Below are positions 1 through 10,734 of a stretch of DNA of 64,000 bases, one piece after another; the stretch's first letter is position 1, and the number at the start of each line of letters is the position of its first letter. The DNA comes from Tubulanus polymorphus (lineage: Eukaryota > Nemertea > Palaeonemertea > Tubulaniformes > Tubulanidae): the NCBI RefSeq assembly GCF_964204645.1, contig NC_134026.1, positions 12,426,450 to 12,490,449 on the forward strand, given 5' to 3'. A program made the position numbers and the translations under genes. The notes under the pieces were generated by a model. The model saw only the letters and a program-made list of their open reading frames with translations. It had not been told where the DNA came from and ran no database searches.

Positions 1-311
1 ATAACTTTTTATATTTAATTTTGAACTTATGCCGGTTGATACACTTGAACTTAAACCTAAAGCTCCAATTGAGATAGCTAAAGGTGTTAATGGTGAGAAT
101 ATTGCTTGAAATGTTATTACAGAACTTATTGTAACTGAACTACTAATTTAAATAATATATAATTTTACTTTTTAAATATTTTTTCTTTTTAATTTTTAAA
201 TCATTTTCAAATTATAATATATAATATAATATTATTTCAAATTATAATATTTGTTTTTCCAAATACACTTTTAATTTAGTTTTATTTATATCATGAGGAA
301 TAATATCAATT
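1..311 (-). pseudogene. Polinton-like membrane protein, broken copy
   Basis: Reading leftward, this matches the gene at 50238-50673: a hydrophobic stretch (SSVITF, IFSPLTPLAISIGALGLSSS) followed by the conserved TGISSKLNIK segment. The 3' end lies outside the window. The 5' end is missing: near 311 the sequence jumps directly into the 5' part of the neighbouring 140-residue-type gene, which corresponds to an approximately 280-bp deletion relative to 50658-50937. The protein type recurs in Polinton-like elements of invertebrates, but I know of no established function; virion membrane or capsid-associated roles are inference. Confidence 0.6.
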
Positions 312-491
312 TTGTCTTTTTTCTCTATATTCTTCTACTGCTCTATTGTATTTCTCTAAAGCTAAGTTATGTCTTCTTTGTTCTGCTAATGAACTATTTT
401 TATCAATGTGCTTAAATGAATAACCACCACCAGTAAATGCTAAAGCTTTGACAATTGCCGATCCTATAATAGTTATAATTGCAGATGACAT
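312..491 (-). pseudogene. Membrane-anchored Polinton protein, 5' remnant
   Basis: The N-terminal 60 residues of the protein encoded at 50693-51115, with the hydrophobic start (IITIIGSAIVKALAFTGGGY) and the charged segment QRRHNLALEKYNRAVEEYRE. It stops at YREKRQN because a deletion fuses it to the preceding gene remnant. The start codon sits in the late-gene context (T-rich tract, then TAAATAAATG) shared by most structural genes in this window. Confidence 0.65.
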
Positions 492-512
492 TTATTTAGT
501 AAAAAATTATGG
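492..512 (-). promoter_or_regulatory. Late-type start motif (TAAATAAATG class)
   Basis: Reading leftward the gene at 491 is preceded by a T6 tract, ACTAAATAA, then ATG. The same arrangement precedes structural genes throughout E0 and E2. Confidence 0.5.
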
Positions 513-514
513 AT

Positions 515-738
515 TTATATAGGAGGAATATATTTTTGTTTTTCTAAATAATCAATTGTTAAATTAGATAAAGTTACTGCTAATGTTCATTTCAAAATAT
601 CATTGATATCATATTTATCAACATTAATACTTCCCATTTTAAATACTTTTTTTAATACCATTGTATAACCAACAGTTCCCACTGATAATAATGCTCCATT
701 ATATAAACCAGTTAAACTATCCACTTCTTATCCGCCAT
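515..738 (-). pseudogene. Small two-helix membrane protein, broken copy
   Basis: This is the E0 copy of the 72-residue protein at 51139-51357. The sequence around ADKKWIV at the start and the end (QKYIPPI) can be followed, but extra T residues near 640-655 and other small changes put the middle out of frame. The E2 copy has a hydrophobic N-terminal half and a conserved central stretch. Function unknown; it belongs to the small membrane proteins that recur next to Polinton capsid genes. The upstream motif is CTAAATAAATGG. Confidence 0.55.
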
Positions 739-1089
739 TTATTTAGAAAAATAATTACTATCTTCAAAATATTTAGTTATCTTTTTTATAATTATTTCAA
801 CATTTACAATATTATTAGTTTCATTTTCATATATTTCAGTTATTATTTTTCTAATATCATCAATAATAAAAACTTCATCTAATTCATAAAATCTTAAAGA
901 CTCTCTAATTAAATCGGTAATCTTTTCTATATTAAAAGTTTCTTTATTTTTTGTTGTTTCATAATCAAATGTTGTTTCATCATGCAATATTTTAATATGT
1001 GTTATTACATCATTAATGTTAAATTTCATTTCTTTCTCACGTTTAAAATCAAATCCAAAACATATACTCGGTCCTACTGTTATATTCAT
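739..1089 (-). CDS. Conserved Polinton late protein, 116 aa, unknown function
   Basis: An open 116-codon frame beginning MNITVGPSICFGFDFKREKE. The first 17 residues (MNITVGPSICFGFDFK) are identical in the E2 copy at 51691-51392, which has a stop 17 codons earlier. The rest is rich in I, E, N and K, with no recognisable domain, signal peptide or membrane helix. The gene lies between the small membrane protein and the capsid-associated gene in both elements, in the same orientation, so it is likely a co-expressed structural or assembly factor; that role is inferred from position only. The start follows CACTATATAAATG, a variant of the late motif. Confidence 0.65.
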   Translation of the reverse strand: MNITVGPSICFGFDFKREKEMKFNINDVITHIKILHDETTFDYETTKNKETFNIEKITDLIRESLRFYELDEVFIIDDIRKIITEIYENETNNIVNVEIIIKKITKYFEDSNYFSK

Positions 1090-1106
1090 TTATATAGTGA
1101 AAAAAT
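1090..1106 (-). promoter_or_regulatory. Late-type start motif, TATATAAATG variant
   Basis: A T-rich tract and CACTATATAA directly precede the ATG of the 116-residue gene. The E2 copy at 51692-51710 has the same sequence context. Confidence 0.45.
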
Positions 1107-1109
1107 CAT

Positions 1110-1855
1110 TCTTTACATCTTATAACTAATTCATAAATTACAAGAAAATTATTTAAATCAACTAAGTATCCATTATGATTTCTAATTTCTAATTTCTAAT
1201 CTAAAATTATTAAACTTTGGAATACAAGGTTTGAAATCACATTCAGCTAAATTATAATTTATTTGCGTTTTAAATTGTTTAACATTTTTTAAAGGTGAAA
1301 TATTCAATATACTAGAATTAAAGTTTTTACAGGGTCAATTAAATTGCAATAAATATAAAAGTGTGTAAAAGGCATTAAGTTTGGTGTAGCTTTGGCATTA
1401 CGTATCCTTACATCTGACTTAATTCCTAACAGTTTAGCTATTCCTAACAGTTTTTTAACCACAAATTGATGTTCATCATTAGCTTACTTAATTCTTACTT
1501 CATTATTGATATCACTTTTTAAAAATTTAATTCCAAATCCAACAGAACCTCCGATTTTGAAACGAGCTCTTTCATTAATTTCTTGCGCTAATGTTTCTAA
1601 ATTAAATAATCCAGGTTTTAAAAATAGATGATACCATTTATTCAAATTTCTAGCATGAACTAAAAAAGCTGAATGATCAAGACTTTTATTCGATATATTG
1701 TAAAAAGAGTTACATAAACTTACATTTACTAATTTTAAATCAACTCAATTTTTAAATTCTCTTTCTAATTGTACTTGTTAATTATGAGATTTATAATTTG
1801 TAAGTTTTCTAGAATCAACAAATATTCTATATTCTTTTAATTTAACAATTATTTA
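1110..1855 (-). pseudogene. Capsid-associated (penton-like?) protein, broken copy
   Basis: Leftward remnant of the gene at 51723-52465. Conserved pieces are KEYRIFVDSRKLTNYKSHN near the start, VDLKLVNVSLCNSFYNIS, then FKIGGSVGFGIKFLKSD and the C-terminal stretch resembling TPNLMPFTHFYIYCNLIDP. The expected ATG reads ATT here and several stops and frameshifts are present. The proposed minor-capsid role rests on its position as the first gene of the structural cluster and on its beta-rich, charged-poor character; no diagnostic motif was identified. Confidence 0.55.
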
Positions 1856-1888
1856 TAACACAAAAAAATTACATCGAACCATTAAAAA

Positions 1889-1917
1889 TTAATTTTAATA
1901 ACATTTTTCCTAAATAA
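1889..1917 (+). promoter_or_regulatory. Start motif of the rightward E0 gene
   Basis: AATTAATTTTAATAACATTT, then TTCCTAAATAA before ATG. It combines the AATTTTAATAA core of the early class with the TAAATAAATG of the late class. Confidence 0.45.
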
Positions 1918-3224
1918 ATGGATGAGAAGATAGGATGTGAAATTTGTGGTGAACTTCAAAGAAAAAGTAATATGGCTCGACATATGAAAAAACATGATGA
2001 AAATTATAAACCCCCTAAAATAAACTGCCCAACTATTCTCAAGAAATTATGTTAAAAAACATTCAGAGAAGTGTAAAATTAATGACTCAACGGTTAATGT
2101 TGGTAGTAACGAAAGTAATAATAATTCTGTTGAAACTGAACCTGAAAATATTTGGAAAAGACCTTTTTTATTCTATGATGAGAATAATATAAAAGATCAT
2201 TTCTGTGAGCATTGTCGAATAAAATATAGCCCTGAAAATATAGAAGATTGGGAGAATCATCAATTTCGTAAAGCACATATAGATAAAATTTTTAATAAAT
2301 TTGAAGCAGAATTCAATGAAAGAAAAAATAATATATTAGAAAACATAAAATATGAGAAAAACGTTGCCAGATAAAATGAAGAAACACTTGAAAAGTTGGA
2401 AAAACAATATAATTAATTAGTAAGAAAAACATATTATTGCAAATATTGTAAATTCAAATCTACATAATAAAACAATAAAACATAAAGAAAACGTCAGAAA
2501 ATACCAAGAACTTAATGAAGATCTATTACCAAGATATGATAGAAAAAAAATGCCCACAATGTATTTATTTATGTGTACTTAAGACAAGAAGATTCTTTGA
2601 TATTTTTTAATGAATGTGGATGGCGAAGAAATTTATGGGGTGATGAAAAAACTAGAGATATTCTTATAGAACCAATATTAAAATATCTAGATGAAATTTT
2701 TAAGATATTTTCTATGGAAGATCATACACAAGAATATAAGCAATGGCTTGAAAAAATGAAAATGATAGAAAATAAAAATGGTGAAAAAACTAAGAAAGAT
2801 ATAATAAAAGACAATTATTCCATCAACATATAGCACAAAAGAAAAGGAAATTTATTTATATTTATTTTTAAACGATTATTATAAAAAACCTAAATTAACA
2901 AAAGAAGATTTGGAAAATATAAAAGAAACATTCACAAACATATCAAAATATTATGTGGATAATAAAATAACAGATTCAATTAATTATGAATTCTTTTTGA
3001 ATAAGATTGTACATTTTTTAAACATTGATATTATAATTCCATTTGATGAATTACCAAACAAAAAGAAACAAAGAAAGCGAGATAAAATGTGGAATAATAT
3101 AGAATTTTATTCAAATGAGAAAAATGAAATGGAAGAACCTAAAGAAATTATAGAAAAACAATTTGATGAAAGTGAAGAAACCAATAGTGATTTCGAGTAT
3201 GATGATATTGATTTTCTGTTTTAA
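1918..3224 (+). pseudogene. Zinc-finger protein, possible VLTF3-like late transcription factor
   Basis: A gene broken by several frameshifts and stops. The N-terminus has a C2H2-like finger (CEICGELQRK, then ARHMKKH), a second Cys/His cluster after a frameshift, and a later YYCKYC element. These echo the fingers at the N-terminus of the polymerase. The C-terminal open part (2910-3224) includes SINYEFFLNKIVHFLNID followed by KKKQRKRDKMWNNI. That spacing resembles the C-terminal signature of viral late transcription factor 3 proteins (aromatic-rich helix, then a K-rich segment, D and W). I treat this as a hypothesis. The stop codon overlaps the stop of the convergent polymerase fragment (TTAA at 3221-3224), so the junction is probably an original gene border. 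An alternative is an unrelated DNA-binding protein. Confidence 0.45.
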
Positions 3225-3325
3225 TGGCCATAAGGTAATGTTTTTATTCCATCACCCAAAATATATCTTTTATCGTCGAATGGATTTAAGGTAGTTTTTT
3301 CAACTTCTAACTTCAAACTAGTGTT
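3221..3325 (-). pseudogene. pPolB C-terminal remnant of E0
   Basis: Read leftward, this encodes LNPFDDKRYILGDGIKTLPYGH followed by a stop. It matches the C-terminus of the intact polymerase at 62640-62710 (LNPFDDKRYILDDGI). Homology ends near 3325, so the remainder of the gene was lost or displaced by later insertions. The last residues (TLPYGH) differ from E3, so the E0 polymerase terminated earlier. Confidence 0.75.
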
Positions 3326-6300
3326 TCATTCGACTACTGTCTTGCAACAAATCCTGCCTATGTATATTTCTCACATTCATCTGAAAGTTCATATCTTATA
3401 AAAAATGTTCGATGGTGAGGTCTATGTATGATGATGGGACGATTGATATTAAGATTGTCGGAAAGGCTACTTCCAGAGTGGGCGTGACGTCCCAAGGCTT
3501 TCAAGTTTTCATATTCCCCATTGATTTACGTAAGCTTATAAACTTGCTTCTCGATTTCTATCACGTCATTATAATCAATCACTATCAACGTGACGCCATA
3601 TGATCAGCTATTCTCAACTGCTGATCTGCTGAAAACCTATTCCTTGACAGCATGCAAGACACAGTGATTTCACTATCAATGGAGCCTTATTTTCGAATAT
3701 CACGATGTAGTGATACGATATCTGTTTATTGCTGATCAAGATTGAATACGTGTGGCACCTTGAATTGGGCAACATCAAAATGTGCGTCATATTAAAAGCT
3801 TTCTACAGTTGGTTGTTTTCTAAGATGTATTGCCATCGGAGGCCATTGGAGAAACGATTGCCATCAGACAAACGATGAATTCGCCTTGAAGTGAACAAGT
3901 TACATACTTAGAAGCAACAATATCAATTCTTTACGGGATACCAAATCTTTCGGTCTGCATTGGCATCCTCTTAGTTGATAGGATTTACGACACTTAATTG
4001 TAAGGATTTTTACGCCAAAAGATAAACTGAAATCATTTCAAGCCTCACTAAAGCCAGCAAACCATTTTTGTCTGATCAAACAATTGTTGGTGAATGCCGA
4101 CTAAACACGTCTCGGCGATTCGAATCTTTTGAGGTTTCAATACAGATGAAACAAGTCTTATCATAGCGAAATTCTCAGAAGTTCATGAAGGCATAGGGCT
4201 ACCAGCTCTCAAAGTAATTACGTTTGCGTAAAAAAATTCTTTACCGTATCTCCTCCAACCCCGTGTACATACTTTCCTGTCGCTTGCTATGGGAAGTTTG
4301 TCGGTACTGCAATCAAAATACCTCGATTCATTGACGTTCCACAGCCATTTAAAAGAAGTTTAGCTTCAATTCGAAATAGCGAAACAAGGGAAAGGACTAA
4401 TTGCTAATCATATTTAGGCCTAGGCTAACTAAATGCAACTAATTGAAATAATGCACAATCATTCAAAACATCATCTGTATATAGTTATTCCTGAGCTGAC
4501 ATTGTCTTTATTCATATCTTGTTCGAAAAAATAATTGCGATCCACCAGTGAATCAGCGTGATAAAATCTGGGGGGGGGGGGGGGGTTGTCTGATTTGATT
4601 CGGGGAATGGTTGGAAACTGCAGCAACATGTGATTGAAATATCAAATACGAAATATTCTCTTGTCAGTCGATGATACAAGGTAAAAATTCTGTTGCTAAT
4701 CATATTCATCTTACGTCGAGAAGTTGTTCAGCCCCCCAGCGATCGTTATAATCAAAGCTGGATAAACTACGGAAAGAAAATAATTAGAAATAAGATTCGC
4801 CCACTCCCCAACGTTATTTGTGGTGACTGTACGAATTCTGTATGCAGCAAAAACTGAATGTTGATTATTCCAATCGAATTTTTGAAGATGCCAGATTGGA
4901 TACAAAACCATGTGTGAAGCGATGCACACTGCTCTTTTCCTCCCCTCACTCCCTCCCTCCCCCTCAACCATCCCCTCCCTCCCCATCCCCATCCTAGTGT
5001 TCTAATTCGATAATTTTTTTCCGAGGGGGAAAATACCTCAAAATCCATGCATTTTTAGTTCATATAAGAAGCAAAAAAATTACTTCTCTTTCAGTAATGG
5101 CTTACAAGGGTAAATAATTCGTTGGTATAAAAAGGATAGGGAGACTTGATAAGTGGTTTAACCTGCTTGCACAAATAAATATTTGAACGGATAGTATCAG
5201 GCGTCGTTTGTCATGATTAGTTTCATTGCTGCGAGAAGGCGAATTGCCACTTGATGAATTCTCGGTATTACCTAGCAGGGAGACGATTTCCGGCAGGTTG
5301 TCTCAGTAAAAGTGATGTAAGTTCATCTGCCACCACAGCAGTGAATAATTGACTGACGTACCGGTATTAATAGTGATTAGTGAATCCAAGTGAGTTCAGT
5401 GAGTTCAGTATACCAATAGCTTTCTGAGGAAGGCCCGCGGCGGGGGCAGGGGGCTGTTAAATCAAGTGCCACGAGCCCGAGGCGAGCGGAAACGAACATC
5501 GTAGGTGCGAATAAATCCGGGAACCTGTCGGTCCTCCCCCAGATCGATACCTTGCGCGAGTGTCTATGCGCGTTAAATGAGCTCTATCAAGCGAATTTGG
5601 TATAGCTTAAATCCAATGCACTGGCTCAGACAATTTGACGGAAAGTTTTGTTCCATGGTTTTGTATCTAGCAATTTCTAATTCAAATCTATTCTCAGTAT
5701 TACGTCGGTGAATTCGACATTCTGATTTGTAAACAGTCACAGCTAATTGCAAGTCATTAATATTAGATAGTTTAAGACTTTAAAACGTTATAAATTAACA
5801 ATAAAGAATTGATATGCAGAACACATTATATTAACGCCAATGGGAAAACTTCGAGATTGGCCTCAGGAAAGTCTGCGACCGTGACGAACTGTCGCAGCAA
5901 TAATCATGCAGACGGTGAGATGACTGCAAATTCTTGCAAATTGGTGTCATGTTTATATCAGATAAGGCCATAATTTACATATGATAACCAATAATGCGAG
6001 ATCTATTGAAAAGTGTTAAGCTGCAGTAGAAGAAAAAGAAATGTCATAAATTAAACACACTGAATGCTGAATATTTACATGGTTCTGATCTGATCTGGAA
6101 AGGTACAACGAAAAGAGGCGTTGTGACATCTGTCATTGTCAGGTTTGCACAGAGCATGGAACCATCGGCTGACTGTACGACATCCAAGCCTCTCGCCGGA
6201 CGTTTTTGCGCCACCTAAAAAATCTTGAAGTCCTCACCGACAAGGGGCCCTCGCCGAACCAGGAACACACTATATAGACGCTGGTGGTGCCTAGAAGATC

Positions 6301-6600
6301 ATCTACAAAACCTCAAGCAAGATTATCTCCGCGGAAATCGCGGTATCGAAAATTATTGGAATGCTGTTGCGCATCTGAAAATACAACTGATTGTTCGAAT
6401 GACGCTTGTCATGTCAATGAGGATGCTGTACTTTTATTTAACGACAATCTCGATCTTTCAACCTGTAACTTCAAATTATGCGCTCTATTTCATATAAAAC
6501 GTAAGTAAGTAATACAACCCTCGAGAATCGCGCCACTCTAAAATGAAATAAAAAGCAGCGTGATCCTATACTTATGAGTAAGTTTTTAATTATATTTTCA
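3326..6600. other. Non-coding stretch, no gene recognised
   Basis: Mixed-composition DNA without a convincing coding region on either strand. It holds a G14 run at about 4571-4584, a purine/pyrimidine-biased tract at 4935-4990 that opens spurious overlapping frames, and a locally G+C-rich part at 5425-5560. Nothing here matched the Polinton genes or other elements in the window. Confidence 0.5.
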
Positions 6601-6786
6601 TACCAAATTTAACTGAGTTAACAATTTTTAAGAAGTATTTAATTACAAATATTGAAACAATTGCTAATAGATATGGTAATAAATTAGTAATTCATTTAGA
6701 ATATGAAGGATTAAAAGGAAATAAATATAAATTCAGAACGTATTTGCCTGATAGATTTCATAGATTATCTAGTGAAGATATTGATT
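6601..6786 (+). pseudogene. SSB-like gene fragment
   Basis: A 62-codon piece of the SSB-like gene found complete at 20425-20778. It covers LTELTI, KKYLITNIET, NRYGNKLVIHLEYEGLKG and FRTYLPDRFHRLSSED, then breaks off. Both ends join unrelated sequence, so it is a dispersed Polinton relic. It is rightward, whereas the integrase relic 330 bp downstream is leftward. Confidence 0.8.
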
Positions 6787-7117
6787 TCGGCTTAGCAAGC
6801 GACCGTAAAGAGTGACTATATCCTTGAGCCATGCATCAACGACGTAACACGTTCCGTTACAATATGAGCTTAAAAATCAGTTTTATTGCGGGAAAACTAC
6901 AAGCATCTATAGACAGAATGATTTATTCCATTCGAAATCTATATCATGGTGATATCATAGAAATGTGTAGATATATATTAAATATTTTTTATACATGTAA
7001 TTGTAATTGTATGTATAAAAACATTGATCCAGCCTGCCCGTAGAGGCGGGGCTTTTCCCAATATGGAACTTCCGATTATCTCGACAAAGTCTCGAGGTCC
7101 ATGGACCTCTTGTTACT
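6787..7117. other. Short non-coding gap
   Basis: A short A+T-rich stretch with a small G+C-rich patch at 7030-7060. No gene or repeat was recognised. Confidence 0.4.
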
Positions 7118-7802
7118 TTTTCAATTTTATATTCTTGTCCTAGTTTTTCAGTTGTTAAACTTAATTTCTTCCATAAGAATACCCATCAACTTCTCCACCA
7201 TTTAAATCTTCTTATTTATAGACAAACGGTTTTGTTGTTATTACTTTTTTTATATTATATATTTCTCTTCTAAAATGACGATCGTATCATTTATCAAATA
7301 TCTTTTTATATTTTTTGAAATTCTTACAGTTTGACCAACTTTATGTTTAGGTTCACTAAAATCATTTACAAGATATGCACCATATAACTTATTCCAAACA
7401 CTTTCCGCATTTTCAAGCGTCAATAGGTTTCATTCCAATAGAGAAATGATTTGAATTATGACATCCTTCTGTTAATTTTGGTAAAATATCAATCCATTTT
7501 TAAGTATCATTTGCTGTGAATATCTTGTTTTTAAAATTCTATTAAATCGTTCTACAACTGCTGCTTTTTTATCCAATTTTGTAATATTTAAAAACATTTA
7601 ATATTATGGTAATCTAAGAGTCCATGAATAAATGAATCATCAAATTCTTTTCCATCATCAAATTTTTTTTCTGGTTTAGATATATGTGAAAGAAACTTAA
7701 TCTTAAACTATTGATGTTTGTGCAGCATCTTTTCTCAATAGTGTGAAACTCCATACATAACGACTAAACATATCAATTATATTTAATATACCAATAATCA
7801 TT
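7118..7802 (-). pseudogene. Polinton-type retroviral-like integrase, broken copy
   Basis: Leftward remnant of an rve-family integrase, read across at least three frameshifts. Visible landmarks in order are the first-Asp region NIIDMFSRYVWSF, the second-Asp region DDGKEFDDSF, the Glu region KAAVVERFNR, the downstream segment WIDILPKL with NSNHFSIGMKPIDA, then VWNKLYG, a KVGQTVRISK stretch and a C-terminal beta segment around TTKPFVYK. This order and spacing is that of Polinton/Maverick integrases, not of the BEL/Pao integrases also present. The N-terminal zinc-binding part is missing because sequence changes at 7802. It is the only Polinton-type integrase seen in the window; which element it came from is unknown. 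Confidence 0.8.
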
Positions 7803-7905
7803 CGGTTCCTGAACTTCGCTAAAACGCTGAAACACTGAAACGCTGAAATGAAAACGCTGAATTTCAGGGAATTCCCGAAAACGCTGAAATCGTGCTAGGA
7901 ACCGA
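7802..7905. mobile_element. Small inverted-repeat insertion (MITE-like)
   Basis: About 104 bp bounded by TCGGTTCCT and AGGAACCGA in inverted orientation. Inside are four or more copies of AAACGCTGAAA. It abuts and truncates the integrase relic. No clear target duplication is visible, so the class is undecided. Confidence 0.4.
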
Positions 7906-8194
7906 CAATACGTTTTGTTTCTTTTTCCGGGTCGTTGTCCGATGCCAAGTCATGAACCGTGCTTTAGTCTCTACCTAATTTTCGGTAGTAGAGACATGGA
8001 TGAACAGTGTGTGTGTAGTATACTTCTTGGAGCCACTTCTTGGACAAATTAATTCGCTTAAACTTCGGATTTTCAATGCATACAAGCAGCAGGAAATGAG
8101 GAAAACCCATTCAGAAACCGTGCAAGCCAACTTAAACACTATGCTCAGACGCAAAAAAATTGAAAGTTTCAAATGTATAAAACAACCCCTGTGA

Positions 8195-8530
8195 AGCTGG
8201 CTCCCGGTTCCCGGTTCCTTATTCGGCTCCCGATTCAAAATGCTTTTGAACCGGGAGCCGAATCGGGAACCGGGAGCCGGCTACTGGTTCAGCTTCCGAT
8301 TCAAAATGCTTTTGAACCGGGAGCCGAATCGGGAACCGGGAACCGGGAGCCGGCTACTGGTTCAGCTCCCGATTCAAATTGCTGTTGAATCGGGAGCCGA
8401 ATCGGGAACCGGGAGCCGGCTACTGGTTCAGCTCCCGATTCAAAATGCTGTTGAATCGGGAGCCGAATCGGGAACCGGGAACCGGGAGCCGGCTACTGGT
8501 TCAGCTCCCGATTCAAAATGTGAAGCTGGC
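8195..8530. repeat. GGGAGCCGG-type subterminal repeat array, left arm
   Basis: Five alternating direct and inverted units built from CGGGAGCC, CGGGAACC and GATTCAAAATG. The array is open in several frames and would encode repetitive REPNREPGTGS-type peptides, which is a composition effect. Confidence 0.85.
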
Positions 8531-9060
8531 TACTTATTCGCCAGGTGGCGCTGGTATACACTATGCCGTAGTCCAGACATTTTACGTAACTATGTCTACT
8601 CTGCTGATAAAGTCGACCTCGACCTTGACAACAAATCGCCAGGTGATGGCGCGAGCCAATCCAGACGTCTAAACACGATTGCGTATGCGACCGCGAGAGC
8701 GGTCAGCTGTATGTAGTTATACGTCTTTAAGCTGCGTCTATTAATAACCATAACTTGGTTTAAGAACGTGCGTATTGCTCGGTCGTTTTTCTCGTCACCG
8801 AATCGACTTCTCATATGTTATTCGCCTCTTTAATCATTTAATCAATAAACCATCGATTGTTCCCGAGCTATAGGGTATGGATTAGTCAGCACTGAAAGGG
8901 TTAACAAGAGAGAAAGTTTCTAACGAAAGTTATCGAATCCCCAAGAAAACAATATCTGCAAGCCCATGAAATTGTAAGATATAAAATAAACAGACGCTTT
9001 CTGCCTACCGTATAGATCACCCTTCATGCAGGGTAAATCCATTGTCAAACATGAAAAAAC
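8531..9060. repeat. Arm segment, copy A
   Basis: Starts GCCAGGTGGCGCTGG and runs through CCAGACGTCTAAACACGATT and a TTCTCGTCACCGAATCGA part. Closely similar segments occur at 11925-12400 (same orientation) and 17220-17835 (inverted). Confidence 0.85.
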
Positions 9061-9117
9061 AATCACTTCAATATTCTATTAAACTTAATATTTTCCTATC
9101 TATCAAATTCCATAGAA

Positions 9118-9720
9118 AAAATACCGGGAACCGGTAGCCGGCTCCCGGTTCAAAACCATTTTGAATCGGGAGCCGAACCGGGAACCGGGAACCGGTAGCC
9201 GGCTCCCGATTCAAAATGTGAAGCTGGCTACTTATTCGATTCGACTCTATTGCGGACGGGTAAATGTTATGATTGCGTAACTATGGTGTCTGCTCTCAAG
9301 TGCTAACCGCAACCTTGACCACCAGTCGAGACGAGGCCAATCGAGACGTCTAAACACATCGCGCAACCAGGTGTGCTGACCGCGAGCGTTGCCCGGAGCG
9401 TTGACCTGCACTTTGACTCAGCAACTCATAATATCTTCTTTCATTCATTGAAGGTTTTGTGAAATAAGCGAAATCCTCGGAAATTTCTTTCCTTTTAAAA
9501 ACTGCCAGCTGCTGCTAATACGTCATCATTCCGATATGAGTGTATGAAGCTACGAGATAGATTGTACGCGTGACTTGTGATATGTAGTTTTTCCCACAGC
9601 CAAATGGGTTAATGCCCTGGGCCCGGTTTAGGTGATAATTCGAATTGAAAGTGCTTTATTCTAGTTAGTGAATTCGATGATTAAATCTCTTTCACAAACG
9701 CTAATTAGGGAAGAATTTAC
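9118..9720. repeat. Inner part of left arm
   Basis: A short GGGAGCC/GGGAACC cluster (9118-9230) followed by about 480 bp that pairs, inverted, with 15700-16200. The shared part includes GAGACGTCTAAACACATCGC and GATTGTACGCGTGACTTG. Confidence 0.8.
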
Positions 9721-9959
9721 TAATTTGAAGTATCTACAAATAGAAGTCTAATACCTGGACACAACAAATCACCAGGTGATGGCACGAGCCAATTCAGACG
9801 TCTAAACACGATTGCGTAAACATTTCTGCTGATAAGAGCTATAGGTAACCTCTACCTCAACCACCATAACAAAGTGGAAGCCAATGGAGACGTCTTAACA
9901 AACACCACGTGCGTGCCGATGTCTGCAACTCTAGTAAATATTTGATCAGAACAGAATTA

Positions 9960-10165
9960 GAAAAGAATGGATTTATTTTCACCATTTCACCCAACATTTG
10001 AATGCTTGAGGAGGACAAAATTATTTAAAATTACATGTTCAACTGAATGAATTTTTTTATGAATACCTGTTAATTGATTTAATTTGTTTGCAACGGAAAA
10101 TTTTCAGCCTTTGGCAATAATTAAAATGTCTGCTGATTGTGGTTTAACACGAAACATTTGGACAC
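9960..10165. repeat. Inner nested inverted repeat, left half
   Basis: Pairs with 10735-10960 in inverted orientation (shared text includes GAATGGATTTA, CACCATTTCACCCAACATTT and GAAAATTTTCAG). The spacer is about 570 bp. Confidence 0.75.
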
Positions 10166-10734
10166 ATCAATTTATGACTAACCAATTAATGACAAACATT
10201 TAAAGGATTAAAACATAATTTCCGTGACCTGTTTAAGAAAATATGTCTGTCATTGATTCTTATGCCCCGCTCGAAATATTTTATTTGGTGAATCCTATTG
10301 TGTGTTCCTTGAGGTACCCCATAAAAAGTACGTATTGCAATATCGCTTTGAAATCCTTAATGCTTTGATATTTTGGAAAAACCTTTCAAACCTTCACGGC
10401 CGTTAGGCTAAATCTAAATTTCAGTTTATAGCGTAATATTTTCGTCTGTGTGCAATGGCAATCGTTTGAATGGCGAATAAATTCGTATTCAATTCAGATG
10501 TCTCTAACGCGTTTGCATAACTATGTCAGATGCTGGCGAGCGGTTACCTCGACCTTGGCCACCAGATAAGGCGAGCTGTCAATCAACACCACGTCTTGCC
10601 GAGGTCAGTGGTTTCAAAGTTGCTATGCGCAAGTATACGGTATTCCTTAGTCCATACGTCTTTTCGTATGTCTGGTGATCGAGCGGCAGATAACACTGCT
10701 CAATCAGATGGTCTAGACTGTGGCTTCTCTAATA

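Larger units (their letters stand above)
1..3325. mobile_element. E0: Polinton-like element fragment (late-gene arm plus polymerase tail)
   Basis: A block of very A+T-rich DNA that carries degraded copies of the same leftward gene series seen at 50238-52465: two membrane-protein genes, a small membrane protein, a 116-residue protein and a capsid-associated protein. A rightward zinc-finger gene (1918-3224) and the last codons of a leftward polymerase (3221-3325) follow. The element enters from beyond the left window edge and stops abruptly near 3325, where composition changes. No terminal repeat is seen. Unlike E2, a rightward gene lies between the structural genes and the polymerase, so this is either a different subfamily or a rearranged copy. 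Confidence 0.75.

Noticed and set aside
4711-5048. Overlapping glycine/arginine-rich leftward frames
   Set aside because: Produced by the C-rich tract at 4935-4990; two frames are open at once, which is typical of low-complexity sequence.
8195-8530. CRISPR-like regular repeats
   Set aside because: Units alternate in orientation and have no unique spacers; the surrounding genome is eukaryotic.
8173-8716. Open frames encoding repeated REPNREPG-type peptides, also at 17684-18032
   Set aside because: They are open only because the GGGAGCC/GGGAACC array lacks stops; they lie in inverted arms of a mobile element and have no start context or homologue.
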